Positions 9,174 through 16,955 of a stretch of 64,000 nt of DNA are shown here, piece by piece. Source of the DNA: Firmicutes bacterium UBA6806 (GTDB lineage Bacteria > Bacillota > Clostridia > Peptostreptococcales > Acidaminobacteraceae). How positions within the stretch are numbered: position 1 is the first letter of the stretch; the number at the start of each line of letters is the position of its first letter. The notes below the pieces were generated by a model, which worked only from the letters and a program-made list of their open reading frames with translations, did no database searches and was not told where the DNA came from. Made by a program: the position numbers and the translations under genes. The DNA is taken from the NCBI GenBank assembly GCA_002452745.1, contig DKFC01000008.1, positions 1 to 64,000 of the forward strand, written 5' to 3'.

Positions 9174-10721
9174 CTATAAAGGAATGTTTCCGTGTTTTTT
9201 AGCTGGTCTAGTTTCACGTTTAGATGCCAGCATATCGAATGCATCAGCAAGTCTTGGTCTTGTTGCAGATGGTTCGATAACATCATCAACAAATCCTCTT
9301 TCAGCTGCTTTATACGGTGTTGCAAATTCGTCTGTATATTCTTGAATGACTCTTGCTCTCGTTGCCACAGGATCTTTTGCTTCTTTGATTTCATTTCTGA
9401 AGATGATATTAGCAGCACCTTGTGGTCCCATAACTGCGATTTCAGCAGTTGGCCAAGCAAGTACTAAGTCTGCGCCTAAGTCTTTTGAACACATTGCAAG
9501 ATATGAACCGCCATATGCCTTTCTTACGATTAAAGACACTTTAGGTACTGTCGCTTCAGAGTAAGCATAAAGCATTTTAGCACCGTGGCGAATAATTCCG
9601 CCGTACTCTTGTTGAGTTCCAGGTAAGAATCCAGGAACATCAATGATGTTGAGCAGTGGAATATTGAAAGCATCACATGTTCTGATGAATCTTGCTGATT
9701 TATCTGAGGCATTGACATCAAGACATCCTGCTAATACTTTCGGTTGGTTCGCAATGATCCCTACTGTTTGACCATTGATTCTTGCAAAGCAAGTGATGAT
9801 ATTTTTAGCGAAGTATGGTTGATACTCCAAATAATCACCATTGTCAACAACTGCGCTTATGATATCAAACATATCATATGGCTTATTTGAATTGTCAGGC
9901 ATTATTTCATTTAACGACTCAACAAGTTCATTAATATCATGTTCACATGCATAAACTGGTGCCGTTTCCATGTTGTTAGATGGTAAGAAGCTTAAAAGTC
10001 TTCTGATTTCCGCAATACACTCTTCATCGTTATTTGCAATAAATTGTGCAACACCACTAACTGTATTGTGTGTCATCGCTCCACCAAGCGCTTCTGCAGT
10101 AACTTCTTCCCCAGTTACTGTTTTGATAACTTGAGGACCTGTGATGAACATTTGTGATGTTTTATCTACCATGTAGATAAAATCTGTAAGTGCTGGTGAA
10201 TAAACAGCTCCACCTGCACATGGTCCCATGATTGCTGTAATTTGTGGAATAACACCAGATGCAAGGGTATTTTTGTAGAAGATTTTTCCATAACCTGAAA
10301 GCGCATCTACAGCTTCTTGAATTCTAGCGCCACCTGAGTCGTTCAGCCCTACAATAGGTGCGCCGACTTTAAGTGCGTTGTCCATAGCTTTACAGATTTT
10401 AGCAGCATGCATTTCACCAAGTGAACCGCCGACAACTGTAAAATCTTGCGAGTATGCGTATACAAGTCTTCCGTCTACTTTTCCGTATCCGATAACAACA
10501 CCCTCAGCAGGTGCATCTACTTTTTCCATTCCGAAATTAGTACATCTATGTTTTACATAAGCGTCTAATTCCACAAATGTTCCCTCATCGAAAAGCAAGT
10601 CTAAACGCTCGCGAGCAGTCAATTTTCCACTTTCGTGTTGTTTGTCGATTCTCTTTGCGCCACCGCCAGCTAGGATTTTTGCTTTTCTTTGTCTTAAATC
10701 ATCTAATTTATTGACAGACAT
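9174..10721 (-). CDS. mmdA: Methylmalonyl-CoA decarboxylase alpha subunit (carboxyltransferase)
   Basis: This carboxyltransferase moves the carboxyl group of (S)-methylmalonyl-CoA to biotin, releasing propionyl-CoA. The 515-residue length and crotonase-like double domain match the alpha subunit/propionyl-CoA carboxylase beta family. Landmarks include TARERLDLLFDEGTF, the oxyanion segments GPCAGGAVYSPAL and KAYGGSYLAM, and the C-terminal DDVIEPSATRP. I chose the ATG at 10721, preceded by GGAGG 8 bases upstream; the longer frame to 10757 would overlap the epimerase gene. No biotin carboxylase gene is nearby, which argues for decarboxylase rather than carboxylase function. Confidence 0.94.
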   Translation of the reverse strand: MSVNKLDDLRQRKAKILAGGGAKRIDKQHESGKLTARERLDLLFDEGTFVELDAYVKHRCTNFGMEKVDAPAEGVVIGYGKVDGRLVYAYSQDFTVVGGSLGEMHAAKICKAMDNALKVGAPIVGLNDSGGARIQEAVDALSGYGKIFYKNTLASGVIPQITAIMGPCAGGAVYSPALTDFIYMVDKTSQMFITGPQVIKTVTGEEVTAEALGGAMTHNTVSGVAQFIANNDEECIAEIRRLLSFLPSNNMETAPVYACEHDINELVESLNEIMPDNSNKPYDMFDIISAVVDNGDYLEYQPYFAKNIITCFARINGQTVGIIANQPKVLAGCLDVNASDKSARFIRTCDAFNIPLLNIIDVPGFLPGTQQEYGGIIRHGAKMLYAYSEATVPKVSLIVRKAYGGSYLAMCSKDLGADLVLAWPTAEIAVMGPQGAANIIFRNEIKEAKDPVATRARVIQEYTDEFATPYKAAERGFVDDVIEPSATRPRLADAFDMLASKRETRPAKKHGNIPL

Positions 10722-10743
10722 CTCAAAACCTCCAAGTTGTGAT

Positions 10744-11148
10744 TTATTTTCTTTCACTCAATTCAACTAAAACTCTGTGCGAGCTCTTTGGATGAACAAA
10801 TGCTATTTTAGCACCGCCAGCGCCATATCTAGGTTTTTGGTCAATCATTTTCATGCCTTTTGATTCCATGTACTCGATTGCTTCCTCGATATTATCCACT
10901 CTGAACGCGATGTGTTGAACACCTTCACCATTTTTTTCAATGAATTTAGCGATTGGACCATCTTCAGAAGTCGATTCCAGTAATTCCACTTCTGTATCAC
11001 CAACTGGTAAAAATGCAACTTTTACTTTTTGTTCTTCAACAACTTCAGTCCCGTTTAATTCCAGACCAAGAACATCTTGATAAAACTTAATGGTTTCATC
11101 TAAGTTTTTTACAGCGATCCCAATATGATCTACTTTCAAAGCCTTCAT
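10744..11148 (-). CDS. mce: Methylmalonyl-CoA epimerase
   Basis: This enzyme interconverts (R)- and (S)-methylmalonyl-CoA, linking the mutase to the decarboxylase. The 134-residue protein belongs to the vicinal oxygen chelate superfamily, with two beta-alpha-beta-beta-beta modules. The metal ligands expected of the family are visible as His8 (VDHIGIAV), His79 (VQHIAFRVD) and Glu129 (VLVELSE). It is the first gene of the operon, with its own promoter. GGAGG lies upstream of the ATG. Confidence 0.95.
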   Translation of the reverse strand: MKALKVDHIGIAVKNLDETIKFYQDVLGLELNGTEVVEEQKVKVAFLPVGDTEVELLESTSEDGPIAKFIEKNGEGVQHIAFRVDNIEEAIEYMESKGMKMIDQKPRYGAGGAKIAFVHPKSSHRVLVELSERK

Positions 11149-11173
11149 AATAATCCTCCATTTTGATAAGTTG

Positions 11174-11202
11174 ATTTTAACAATTTATTTGATTCTTGTA
11201 AA
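11174..11202 (-). promoter_or_regulatory. Promoter of the mce-mmdADCB operon
   Basis: TTTACA (11197-11202), a 17-bp spacer and TAAAAT (11174-11179), 25 bp before the mce start codon. The rest of the 258-bp spacer up to meaB is A/T-rich with no convincing terminator. Confidence 0.5.
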
Positions 11203-11406
11203 CAAATAAATTAAGTTTTTTACGCCTATCGCTTATAAAAAGCAAGCATTTGTTTTTTTCCCCAACTTTTTTTGTTGAGAAAATCGAATTTCTCCTTAAT
11301 TTGTCATCTGCATTGGTCAAGTGCAACAGGAGGCCATTCAGTGTATATTTTAATCTATATTTGAATCAATTTTAGCAGTTTCTATGAAAACACTATAAAT
11401 TGTTCA

Positions 11407-12351
11407 CTATTTTAATAAAACGTCCATTTTTTCAAGGATTTCTTCCACAACAGTGTATGGATCCGCCTGACGTCTGGCAATTTTTTCAGAGTATAAGTCC
11501 AGCAAGTCTTCCTTAGCTGAGTGATCGAGAATTGCCTTTTCCACTCTTTCCTTTACGAGTCCAACCACTTCACTTTTCGCATTTTCAGCTCTGCGCTTTT
11601 CAAAATTCCCGCTAGTAACCATGAACGCTTTGTGTTCGTGTATTGCCTCTAAAAGTTCTTCAATCCCCTGATTATCCATAGCAACAACCATTTTCACCGG
11701 CGGTCTCCACTCGGCGTCTTTGTTGAAGTCAAGCATCATGTCTATTTCTCTAGCCGTTCTCTTAGCCCCATCACGGTCTGATTTGTTGACTGCAAAAACA
11801 TCTCCAATCTCCATGACACCTGCTTTTATTGCCTGAATATCATCCCCTAATCCCGGCACCATCACCATTAGGGTTGTATCACAATTTTTGACAATATCTA
11901 TCTCTGATTGACCGACGCCAACCGTTTCTATGAAAATATAGTCTGTCCCATAGATATCCAAAATCTTTACGGCTGAACTCGTCGCTTCTGAAATGCCGCC
12001 CAGATGCCCTCTGGCGCCCATGCTCCTTATAAATACACCAGAGTCTACACTCAGATCGTTCATTCGAACACGATCGCCGAGTATAGCACCTCCAGTAAAA
12101 GGAGAGGTTGGGTCTACAGCTATGATTGCAACGGTTTTTCCCTGTTTTCTCAAGGCCTTCGTCAATTTATCCGTCAGAGTGCTCTTTCCAGCGCCCGGAG
12201 GTCCAGTTATACCGATTACATAAGCATTCCCACTTTTATGATAAAGCCTCTTCAGAATTTCTAAAGCCTCTTGGTCTTTATTTTCAATAAGGCTAATCAG
12301 TCTTGCGGCTGCTCTTTTGTCCTTTTCCAAAATACGTTTTTCGATATCCAT
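11407..12351 (-). CDS. meaB: MeaB-type G3E GTPase, methylmalonyl-CoA mutase chaperone
   Basis: MeaB proteins load adenosylcobalamin onto methylmalonyl-CoA mutase, protect it and rescue it after inactivation, using GTP. The 314-residue protein has the P-loop GPPGAGKSTLTDKL, the switch segment PFTGGAILGDRVRM, ETVGVGQSEID and the guanine-specificity motif NKSD. The start at 12351 has AGGAG upstream; the frame extends to 12393 but without a matching site. It follows the mutase small subunit gene after a 179-bp spacer that contains a strong hairpin. Confidence 0.95.
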   Translation of the reverse strand: MDIEKRILEKDKRAAARLISLIENKDQEALEILKRLYHKSGNAYVIGITGPPGAGKSTLTDKLTKALRKQGKTVAIIAVDPTSPFTGGAILGDRVRMNDLSVDSGVFIRSMGARGHLGGISEATSSAVKILDIYGTDYIFIETVGVGQSEIDIVKNCDTTLMVMVPGLGDDIQAIKAGVMEIGDVFAVNKSDRDGAKRTAREIDMMLDFNKDAEWRPPVKMVVAMDNQGIEELLEAIHEHKAFMVTSGNFEKRRAENAKSEVVGLVKERVEKAILDHSAKEDLLDLYSEKIARRQADPYTVVEEILEKMDVLLK

Positions 12352-12456
12352 AGCGACTCCTATATTGCCTAGAATCCGTTGATTAGAAATCAATTCCTTC
12401 GAGGCTCTTTTATCGTTTGATGACTGTCAATTTTACCGCTCTATTTACTGTTTACA

Positions 12457-12487
12457 GCAGACGGGACGAGTTCTTCGCCCCGTCCGC
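12457..12487 (-). other. Intercistronic stem-loop between mutase small subunit and meaB
   Basis: A 13-bp stem (12457-12469 with 12475-12487) with a five-base loop. In the minus-strand RNA all 13 positions pair, two as G-U; the plus-strand RNA would have two A-C mismatches. No T-run follows, so it is unlikely to be a simple terminator. It may be an mRNA stability or processing element. Confidence 0.7.
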
Positions 12488-12530
12488 TTAATATAAATCA
12501 TTTAAAGTAACTATTTTGCCTTTGTTTTGA

Positions 12531-12929
12531 CTATGCTTTTTTTACATTTGCTTTGATAAAGTCAATTGTAACTTGAGTTGGTGTTCCAGGCGTAAATACT
12601 TCTGCAATACCACTTTCTTTAAGGCCTGGAATGTCTTCATCAGGAATAACGCCACCACCGATGATTAAGATATCATCTGCATTTTCAGCTTTTACTAAAG
12701 CAGAAACTTTTGGAAGTAATGTGTTGTGTGCACCTGATAAGATGCTTAATGCGATGCAATCAACATCTTCTTGGATTGCAGCACTTACGATTTGTTCTGG
12801 TGTTTGTCTAAGTCCTGTATAAATTACTTCCATACCAGCATCTCTCAATGCTCTAGCGATAACTTTTGCGCCTCTATCATGTCCATCTAAACCTGGTTTA
12901 GCAACTAAAACTCTAATTGGTCTATCCAT
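12531..12929 (-). CDS. mcmA2: Methylmalonyl-CoA mutase, small B12-binding subunit
   Basis: This 132-residue protein is a stand-alone B12-binding Rossmann domain. The lower cobalt ligand lies in the DxHxxG motif LDGHDRG (His17), followed by SILSGAHNTL and IIGGGVIPDED. Separate large and small mutase subunits are known from archaea and many clostridia, whereas animal and proteobacterial enzymes fuse them. It starts 27 bp after the large subunit gene, with AGGAGG upstream. Confidence 0.94.
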   Translation of the reverse strand: MDRPIRVLVAKPGLDGHDRGAKVIARALRDAGMEVIYTGLRQTPEQIVSAAIQEDVDCIALSILSGAHNTLLPKVSALVKAENADDILIIGGGVIPDEDIPGLKESGIAEVFTPGTPTQVTIDFIKANVKKA

Positions 12930-12956
12930 TGTAATCCTCCTAAATATCCATCAAAA

Positions 12957-14633
12957 TTAAAGATTTACTGATTGTTGGTATTCACCAAATACTTCTCTCA
13001 TAACGCCACAGATTTCACCTAATGTTGCATAAGTTCTTACAGCATCTAAGATGAATGGCATAACGTTAGCAGTTCCTTCACATGCAGTTCTAAGTGCAGC
13101 AAGTGTAGCATCAACTTTAGCGTTGTCTCTTTCTGCTCTTAATTTTGCAAGGTTAGCTTTTTGCATTTCACCAACTGAAGGGTCAACTCTCAATAATCCT
13201 TTTGGAGCTTCTTCTTCGATTTGGTATTTGTTCATACCAACAACAATGATATCTCCGCTCTCAACATTCTTTTGATAGTTGTAAGAAGCATCCATAATTT
13301 CTTGTTGGATGTAACCCATATCGATTGCTTTAGGAGCGCCACCGATTTCATCAATTTTCTTGATGTACTCCATAGCTTGATCTTCAATTTGTTTAGTAAG
13401 TGCTTCAATATAGTAAGAACCAGCTAATGGATCTACTACATCTGTAACACCACTTTCGTTAGCGATGATTTGTTGAGTTCTAAGTGCTACTCTTACTGAT
13501 GCTTCAGTAGGTAACGCAAGTGCTTCGTCTTTTGAGTTAGTGTGGAGTGATTGAGTTCCTCCAAGAACTGCTGCAAGTGTTTGAACAGCAACTCTTACGA
13601 TGTTGTTATCAGGTTGTTGAGCAGTCAGTGTTGAACCACCTGTTTGAGTATGGAATTTAAGTGCCATAGATTTAGGGCTTTTAGCGCCAAATCTTTCTTT
13701 CATGATTTTAGCCCATAATCTTCTAGCTGCTCTGTATTTTGATACTTCTTCTAATAAGTCATTATGCGCATTGAAGAAGAATGATAATCTTGGAGCAAAC
13801 GTATCGACGTCAAGACCAGCTTTAATAGCTGCTTCAACATAAGCGATACCATCAGCTAATGTAAATCCAACTTCTTGAGCTGCTGTAGAACCAGCTTCTC
13901 TGATGTGGTAACCAGAAATTGAGATTGTATTCCACAGTGGAACGTCTTTTGAACAGAATTCAAAGATGTCTGTAATCAGTCTCATAGATGGCTCAGTAGG
14001 GAAGATGTAAGTACCTCTAGCGATGTACTCTTTTAAAATATCATTTTGAATAGTTCCTCTTAATTTATCTGAAGATACACCTTGTTTTTCTGCTACGGCA
14101 ATGTACATTGCGAGTAATACGGATGCAGGCGCATTGATTGTCATTGAAGTAGAAACTTTATCTAACGGAATACCGTCAAATAAGATTTCCATATCTGCTA
14201 ATGAGTCAATTGCAACACCAACTTTACCAACTTCACCTTCTGATAAAGAGTGGTCTGAATCGTAACCGATTTGTGTTGGAAGGTCAAATGCTACCGATAA
14301 TCCACTTGAGCCTTGCTCAACAAGATATTTGTATCTTTGGTTTGATTCAGCAGCTGTTGCGAAACCAGCGTACATTCTCATTGTCCAGAATTTACCTCTG
14401 TACATTGTGTTTTGAACACCACGAGTGAATGGGAACTGTCCTGGCAACCCTAAGTCATTCATGTAATCCATATCTTCGATATCTGCTGGTGTGTAATATC
14501 TTTGCACCGGAGTACCTGATCCTGTCGTAAATTCAGCTCTACGCTCAGGACGTTTTTGCAAGCTTTCTTGCGTTTTCGCATTTTCTTTCTCTACTGCTTC
14601 TTTTAAAATCGAAATTTGATCCTTGTTAAACAT
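12957..14633 (-). CDS. mcmA1: Methylmalonyl-CoA mutase, large catalytic subunit
   Basis: With the small subunit and adenosylcobalamin it interconverts succinyl-CoA and (R)-methylmalonyl-CoA. The 558-residue protein is the TIM-barrel part only. Family segments include PFTRGVQNTMYRG, TMRMYAGFATAAESNQRYK, SVAFDLPTQIGYDSDH and the late FHTQTGGSTLTAQQP. The C-terminal B12 domain is absent and supplied by the next gene. It has its own promoter and AGGAGG before the ATG. Confidence 0.96.
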   Translation of the reverse strand: MFNKDQISILKEAVEKENAKTQESLQKRPERRAEFTTGSGTPVQRYYTPADIEDMDYMNDLGLPGQFPFTRGVQNTMYRGKFWTMRMYAGFATAAESNQRYKYLVEQGSSGLSVAFDLPTQIGYDSDHSLSEGEVGKVGVAIDSLADMEILFDGIPLDKVSTSMTINAPASVLLAMYIAVAEKQGVSSDKLRGTIQNDILKEYIARGTYIFPTEPSMRLITDIFEFCSKDVPLWNTISISGYHIREAGSTAAQEVGFTLADGIAYVEAAIKAGLDVDTFAPRLSFFFNAHNDLLEEVSKYRAARRLWAKIMKERFGAKSPKSMALKFHTQTGGSTLTAQQPDNNIVRVAVQTLAAVLGGTQSLHTNSKDEALALPTEASVRVALRTQQIIANESGVTDVVDPLAGSYYIEALTKQIEDQAMEYIKKIDEIGGAPKAIDMGYIQQEIMDASYNYQKNVESGDIIVVGMNKYQIEEEAPKGLLRVDPSVGEMQKANLAKLRAERDNAKVDATLAALRTACEGTANVMPFILDAVRTYATLGEICGVMREVFGEYQQSVNL

Positions 14634-14676
14634 CTTTTAAAATCCTCCTTATCATGACCGCAATATGGCATTAACC

Positions 14677-14704
14677 TCTATAAGAATACCATAAATCATG
14701 TCAA
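14677..14704 (-). promoter_or_regulatory. Promoter of the methylmalonyl-CoA mutase genes
   Basis: TTGACA (14699-14704), a 16-bp spacer and TATAGA (14677-14682), about 44 bp before the mcmA1 start codon. A palindrome lies just upstream. Confidence 0.55.
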
Positions 14705-14721
14705 ATTTCATTGGTTTTATC

Positions 14722-14741
14722 AAAGTATAATTGTATACTTT
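14722..14741. promoter_or_regulatory. Candidate operator upstream of the mutase promoter
   Basis: AAAGTATA-ATTG-TATACTTT is a perfect 8-bp inverted repeat with a 4-bp centre, 17 bp upstream of the -35 box. No T-run follows on the minus strand, so it is a poor terminator. The binding protein is unknown. Confidence 0.4.
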
Positions 14742-14764
14742 TTAACATTTTCCGAATAAAAACT

Positions 14765-16261
14765 TTACTTTTTCATGGTTCCAGTTGCAAGAAATCTTGC
14801 ATGCCATGATAACGCTTCATCCATGAGATGAGACTCATGTTTAAACGGTGTTTGCTCTGCTCTTTCAAGATAATCTAAAAGCTCTGCTCTGTAATCTGGA
14901 TGCGCACAATTTTCGATAATTGCTCTTGCTCTTTCTCTAGGCGATTTACCTCTGAGGTCGGCCAAACCTTGCTCAGTGACAATTACTTGGACATCATGTT
15001 CTGTATGATCCACATGAGATGCCATTGGCACTATAGAAGATATATCCCCATTTTTGGCAGTTGAAACAGTTGTAAAGATAGAGATATACGCATTTCTAGT
15101 GTAATCGCCTGAACCGCCAAGTCCGTTCATCATTCTAGAGCCCATAATATTGGTTGAATTTACATGTCCATAAATATCAACTTCAATTGCTGTATTCATC
15201 GAAATAACGCCCAGTCTTCTGGCAACTTCAGGGTTATTGCTAATTTCCATCGGTCTTAAGACACAGTATTTTGCATAGTGTTCCATGTTGTCATTAAGTC
15301 TTTTAAGACCTTCTTCTGAAGGCGTAAACGAAGTCCCTGACGCCACAGTAACTTTACCGGCATCAATTAAGTCAAACATTGAATCCTGAATAACTTCAGT
15401 GTAGCAAGTAAGATCTGTAAATCTTGAATCTACAAGACCACCTAAAACTGCATTTGCCACAGACCCAACACCTGATTGAAGCGGCAATAAATTCTCTGGA
15501 AGTCTCCCAGCTGCAACTTCGTTTTCAAAGAATTTGATGATATGTTGAGAAATCATTTTAGAATCCTCATCAATAGCACCCAGCGGTCTAACTTTATCAG
15601 TAATATCTGTTTCTACAATAGCGACAATTTTGTCTGGGTCACATGGAATATAAGTCGTCCCAACTCTATCGCCTGAATGTGTAATTGGAATTGGTTGTCT
15701 GAAAGGTGGTTTCTCAGTCATGTAGATATCATGGATACCTTCAAGGTGCATTGACTGAGATGTGTTGATTTCAACAATAACTTTTTTTGCATTTCTAACT
15801 GCCTGTGGTGAAACACCAACAGAAGTTGAAGGCACGATTCCACCATCTTCATTGATTGCAATTGCCTCTACAATCGCAACATCTATATCACCAAAGAAGC
15901 CATAGTCTATATATTGAGGAACGTGGCTCAAATGCATGTCTGCATACTTAATATCACCACTGTTTATTGCATTTCTCATACTGCTGTTTGTCTGATATGG
16001 AAATCTTCTTTTAACCACACCACATTCAGCTAAAATACCATCTAATTCTGGGCCAACAGATGCACCTGTAATCAGCGTTATTTCAATTTTTTCTCCATTT
16101 TTTGCTCTATCAGCAAGCGCAAGTGGGACTGCTTTAGGATAACCTGACGGTGTAAATCCGCTCGTTGCGACTGTATCTCCATCTTTGATTAATTTAGCTG
16201 CGTCTTCAGCCGATGTCAATTTTGTAAGTAACGCCTCACCTCTAATACGTTCCTTAATCAT
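14765..16261 (-). CDS. Acetyl-CoA hydrolase/transferase family CoA transferase (probably succinate-linked)
   Basis: This class I CoA transferase most likely moves CoA between propionyl-CoA or acetyl-CoA and succinate, closing the propionate cycle. The 498-residue protein matches the Cat1/AarC/ScpC family. It shows TEVIQDSMFDLIDAG, probably containing the catalytic Glu that forms the glutamyl-CoA intermediate, and MMNGLGGSGDYTRN. The C-terminal part has VTEQGLADLRGKSPRERA. I chose the ATG at 16261 with AGGAGG upstream; the longer frame to 16330 lacks support. Substrate choice rests on the adjacent mutase genes. A 4-hydroxybutyrate CoA transferase is less likely given its length. Confidence 0.88.
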   Translation of the reverse strand: MIKERIRGEALLTKLTSAEDAAKLIKDGDTVATSGFTPSGYPKAVPLALADRAKNGEKIEITLITGASVGPELDGILAECGVVKRRFPYQTNSSMRNAINSGDIKYADMHLSHVPQYIDYGFFGDIDVAIVEAIAINEDGGIVPSTSVGVSPQAVRNAKKVIVEINTSQSMHLEGIHDIYMTEKPPFRQPIPITHSGDRVGTTYIPCDPDKIVAIVETDITDKVRPLGAIDEDSKMISQHIIKFFENEVAAGRLPENLLPLQSGVGSVANAVLGGLVDSRFTDLTCYTEVIQDSMFDLIDAGKVTVASGTSFTPSEEGLKRLNDNMEHYAKYCVLRPMEISNNPEVARRLGVISMNTAIEVDIYGHVNSTNIMGSRMMNGLGGSGDYTRNAYISIFTTVSTAKNGDISSIVPMASHVDHTEHDVQVIVTEQGLADLRGKSPRERARAIIENCAHPDYRAELLDYLERAEQTPFKHESHLMDEALSWHARFLATGTMKK

Positions 16262-16377
16262 AACTATGCCTCCTAAGCTCATTATCATTTTAAATTTATA
16301 TCCGTTTTTTTCTATATGATTGATTGACAATCTTTTTATGGGCTTTTTCCATTTTCATTGTATCCTCTTGATCCTGT

Positions 16378-16434
16378 CGAAAAACAAAAAAGCCAAATAA
16401 CCATCTTTTTTTATAAAAGATTGGCTATTTGGCT
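16378..16434 (-). terminator. Terminator of the exchanger/DUF3870 operon
   Basis: Arms 16391-16409 and 16416-16434 form a long hairpin, with the 9-bp outer stem AGCCAAATA/TATTTGGCT. The minus strand then reads TTTTTTGTTTTT. Between it and the DUF3870 stop lies a second, untailed hairpin (16442-16482). Confidence 0.85.
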
Positions 16435-16564
16435 CATACACTACTAATGGACAGGATAAAAGGTTTTTTTATCCCTCTTAGTAAAATGGTTCAATACCCT
16501 CTTACCTTCAATTATTTAATTTTAACTTACATTTCAAACTTTTAACTCTTGTTTTGCCTTATGA

Positions 16565-16900
16565 TTAATCCTCGTTGTAATCTTCTCCGACTTCGCAAAT
16601 CTGCTTGTATTTTTCAGCACATGTTTTGACTGCAGAGATGATTGCCTTACGCGCACTACCATAATAATACTTTTTGAATTTCTTTTCAATAGCTTCTACG
16701 TCATTTAAATTTGTTCCCACCAAAATTCTTCCTACGAAGTCTTTGGCAAGCGCGGTCGCTAATGAACAATCTGAATTGATGATTACACCTGAGTTTTTCT
16801 CTACAATTAAGCCAACTGCTATCACCGAATACAGTTCCTTTGCAGTTATCCCTTGTGGAAGTTTGGCGTAACCTGTAATCAGAATTTCATTCGTCTCCAT
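16565..16900 (-). CDS. DUF3870 family protein of unknown function
   Basis: The 111-residue protein resembles the uncharacterised DUF3870 family. It shows ITGYAKLPQGITAKELY near the N-terminus, GLIVEKNSGVIINSDCSLAT in the middle and YYGSARKAIISAVK near the C-terminus. It has no signal peptide or membrane segment, so it is probably cytoplasmic. The start at 16900 is set by AGGAGG; a frame to 16933 overlaps the upstream spacer. It lies 55 bp downstream of the permease gene and shares its transcript, so a role in metabolism of the transported compound is possible but unproven. Confidence 0.8.
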   Translation of the reverse strand: METNEILITGYAKLPQGITAKELYSVIAVGLIVEKNSGVIINSDCSLATALAKDFVGRILVGTNLNDVEAIEKKFKKYYYGSARKAIISAVKTCAEKYKQICEVGEDYNED

Positions 16901-16955
16901 GAAAGACCTCCTATATTCGACACTTTTATGCATATTATATCACATACTCACTGTC

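Noticed and set aside
11258..11282. Inverted repeat CCCAAC/GTTGAG in the mce-meaB spacer as a terminator
   Set aside because: Only six pairs with the T-run in the loop; no T-run follows the stem on either strand.
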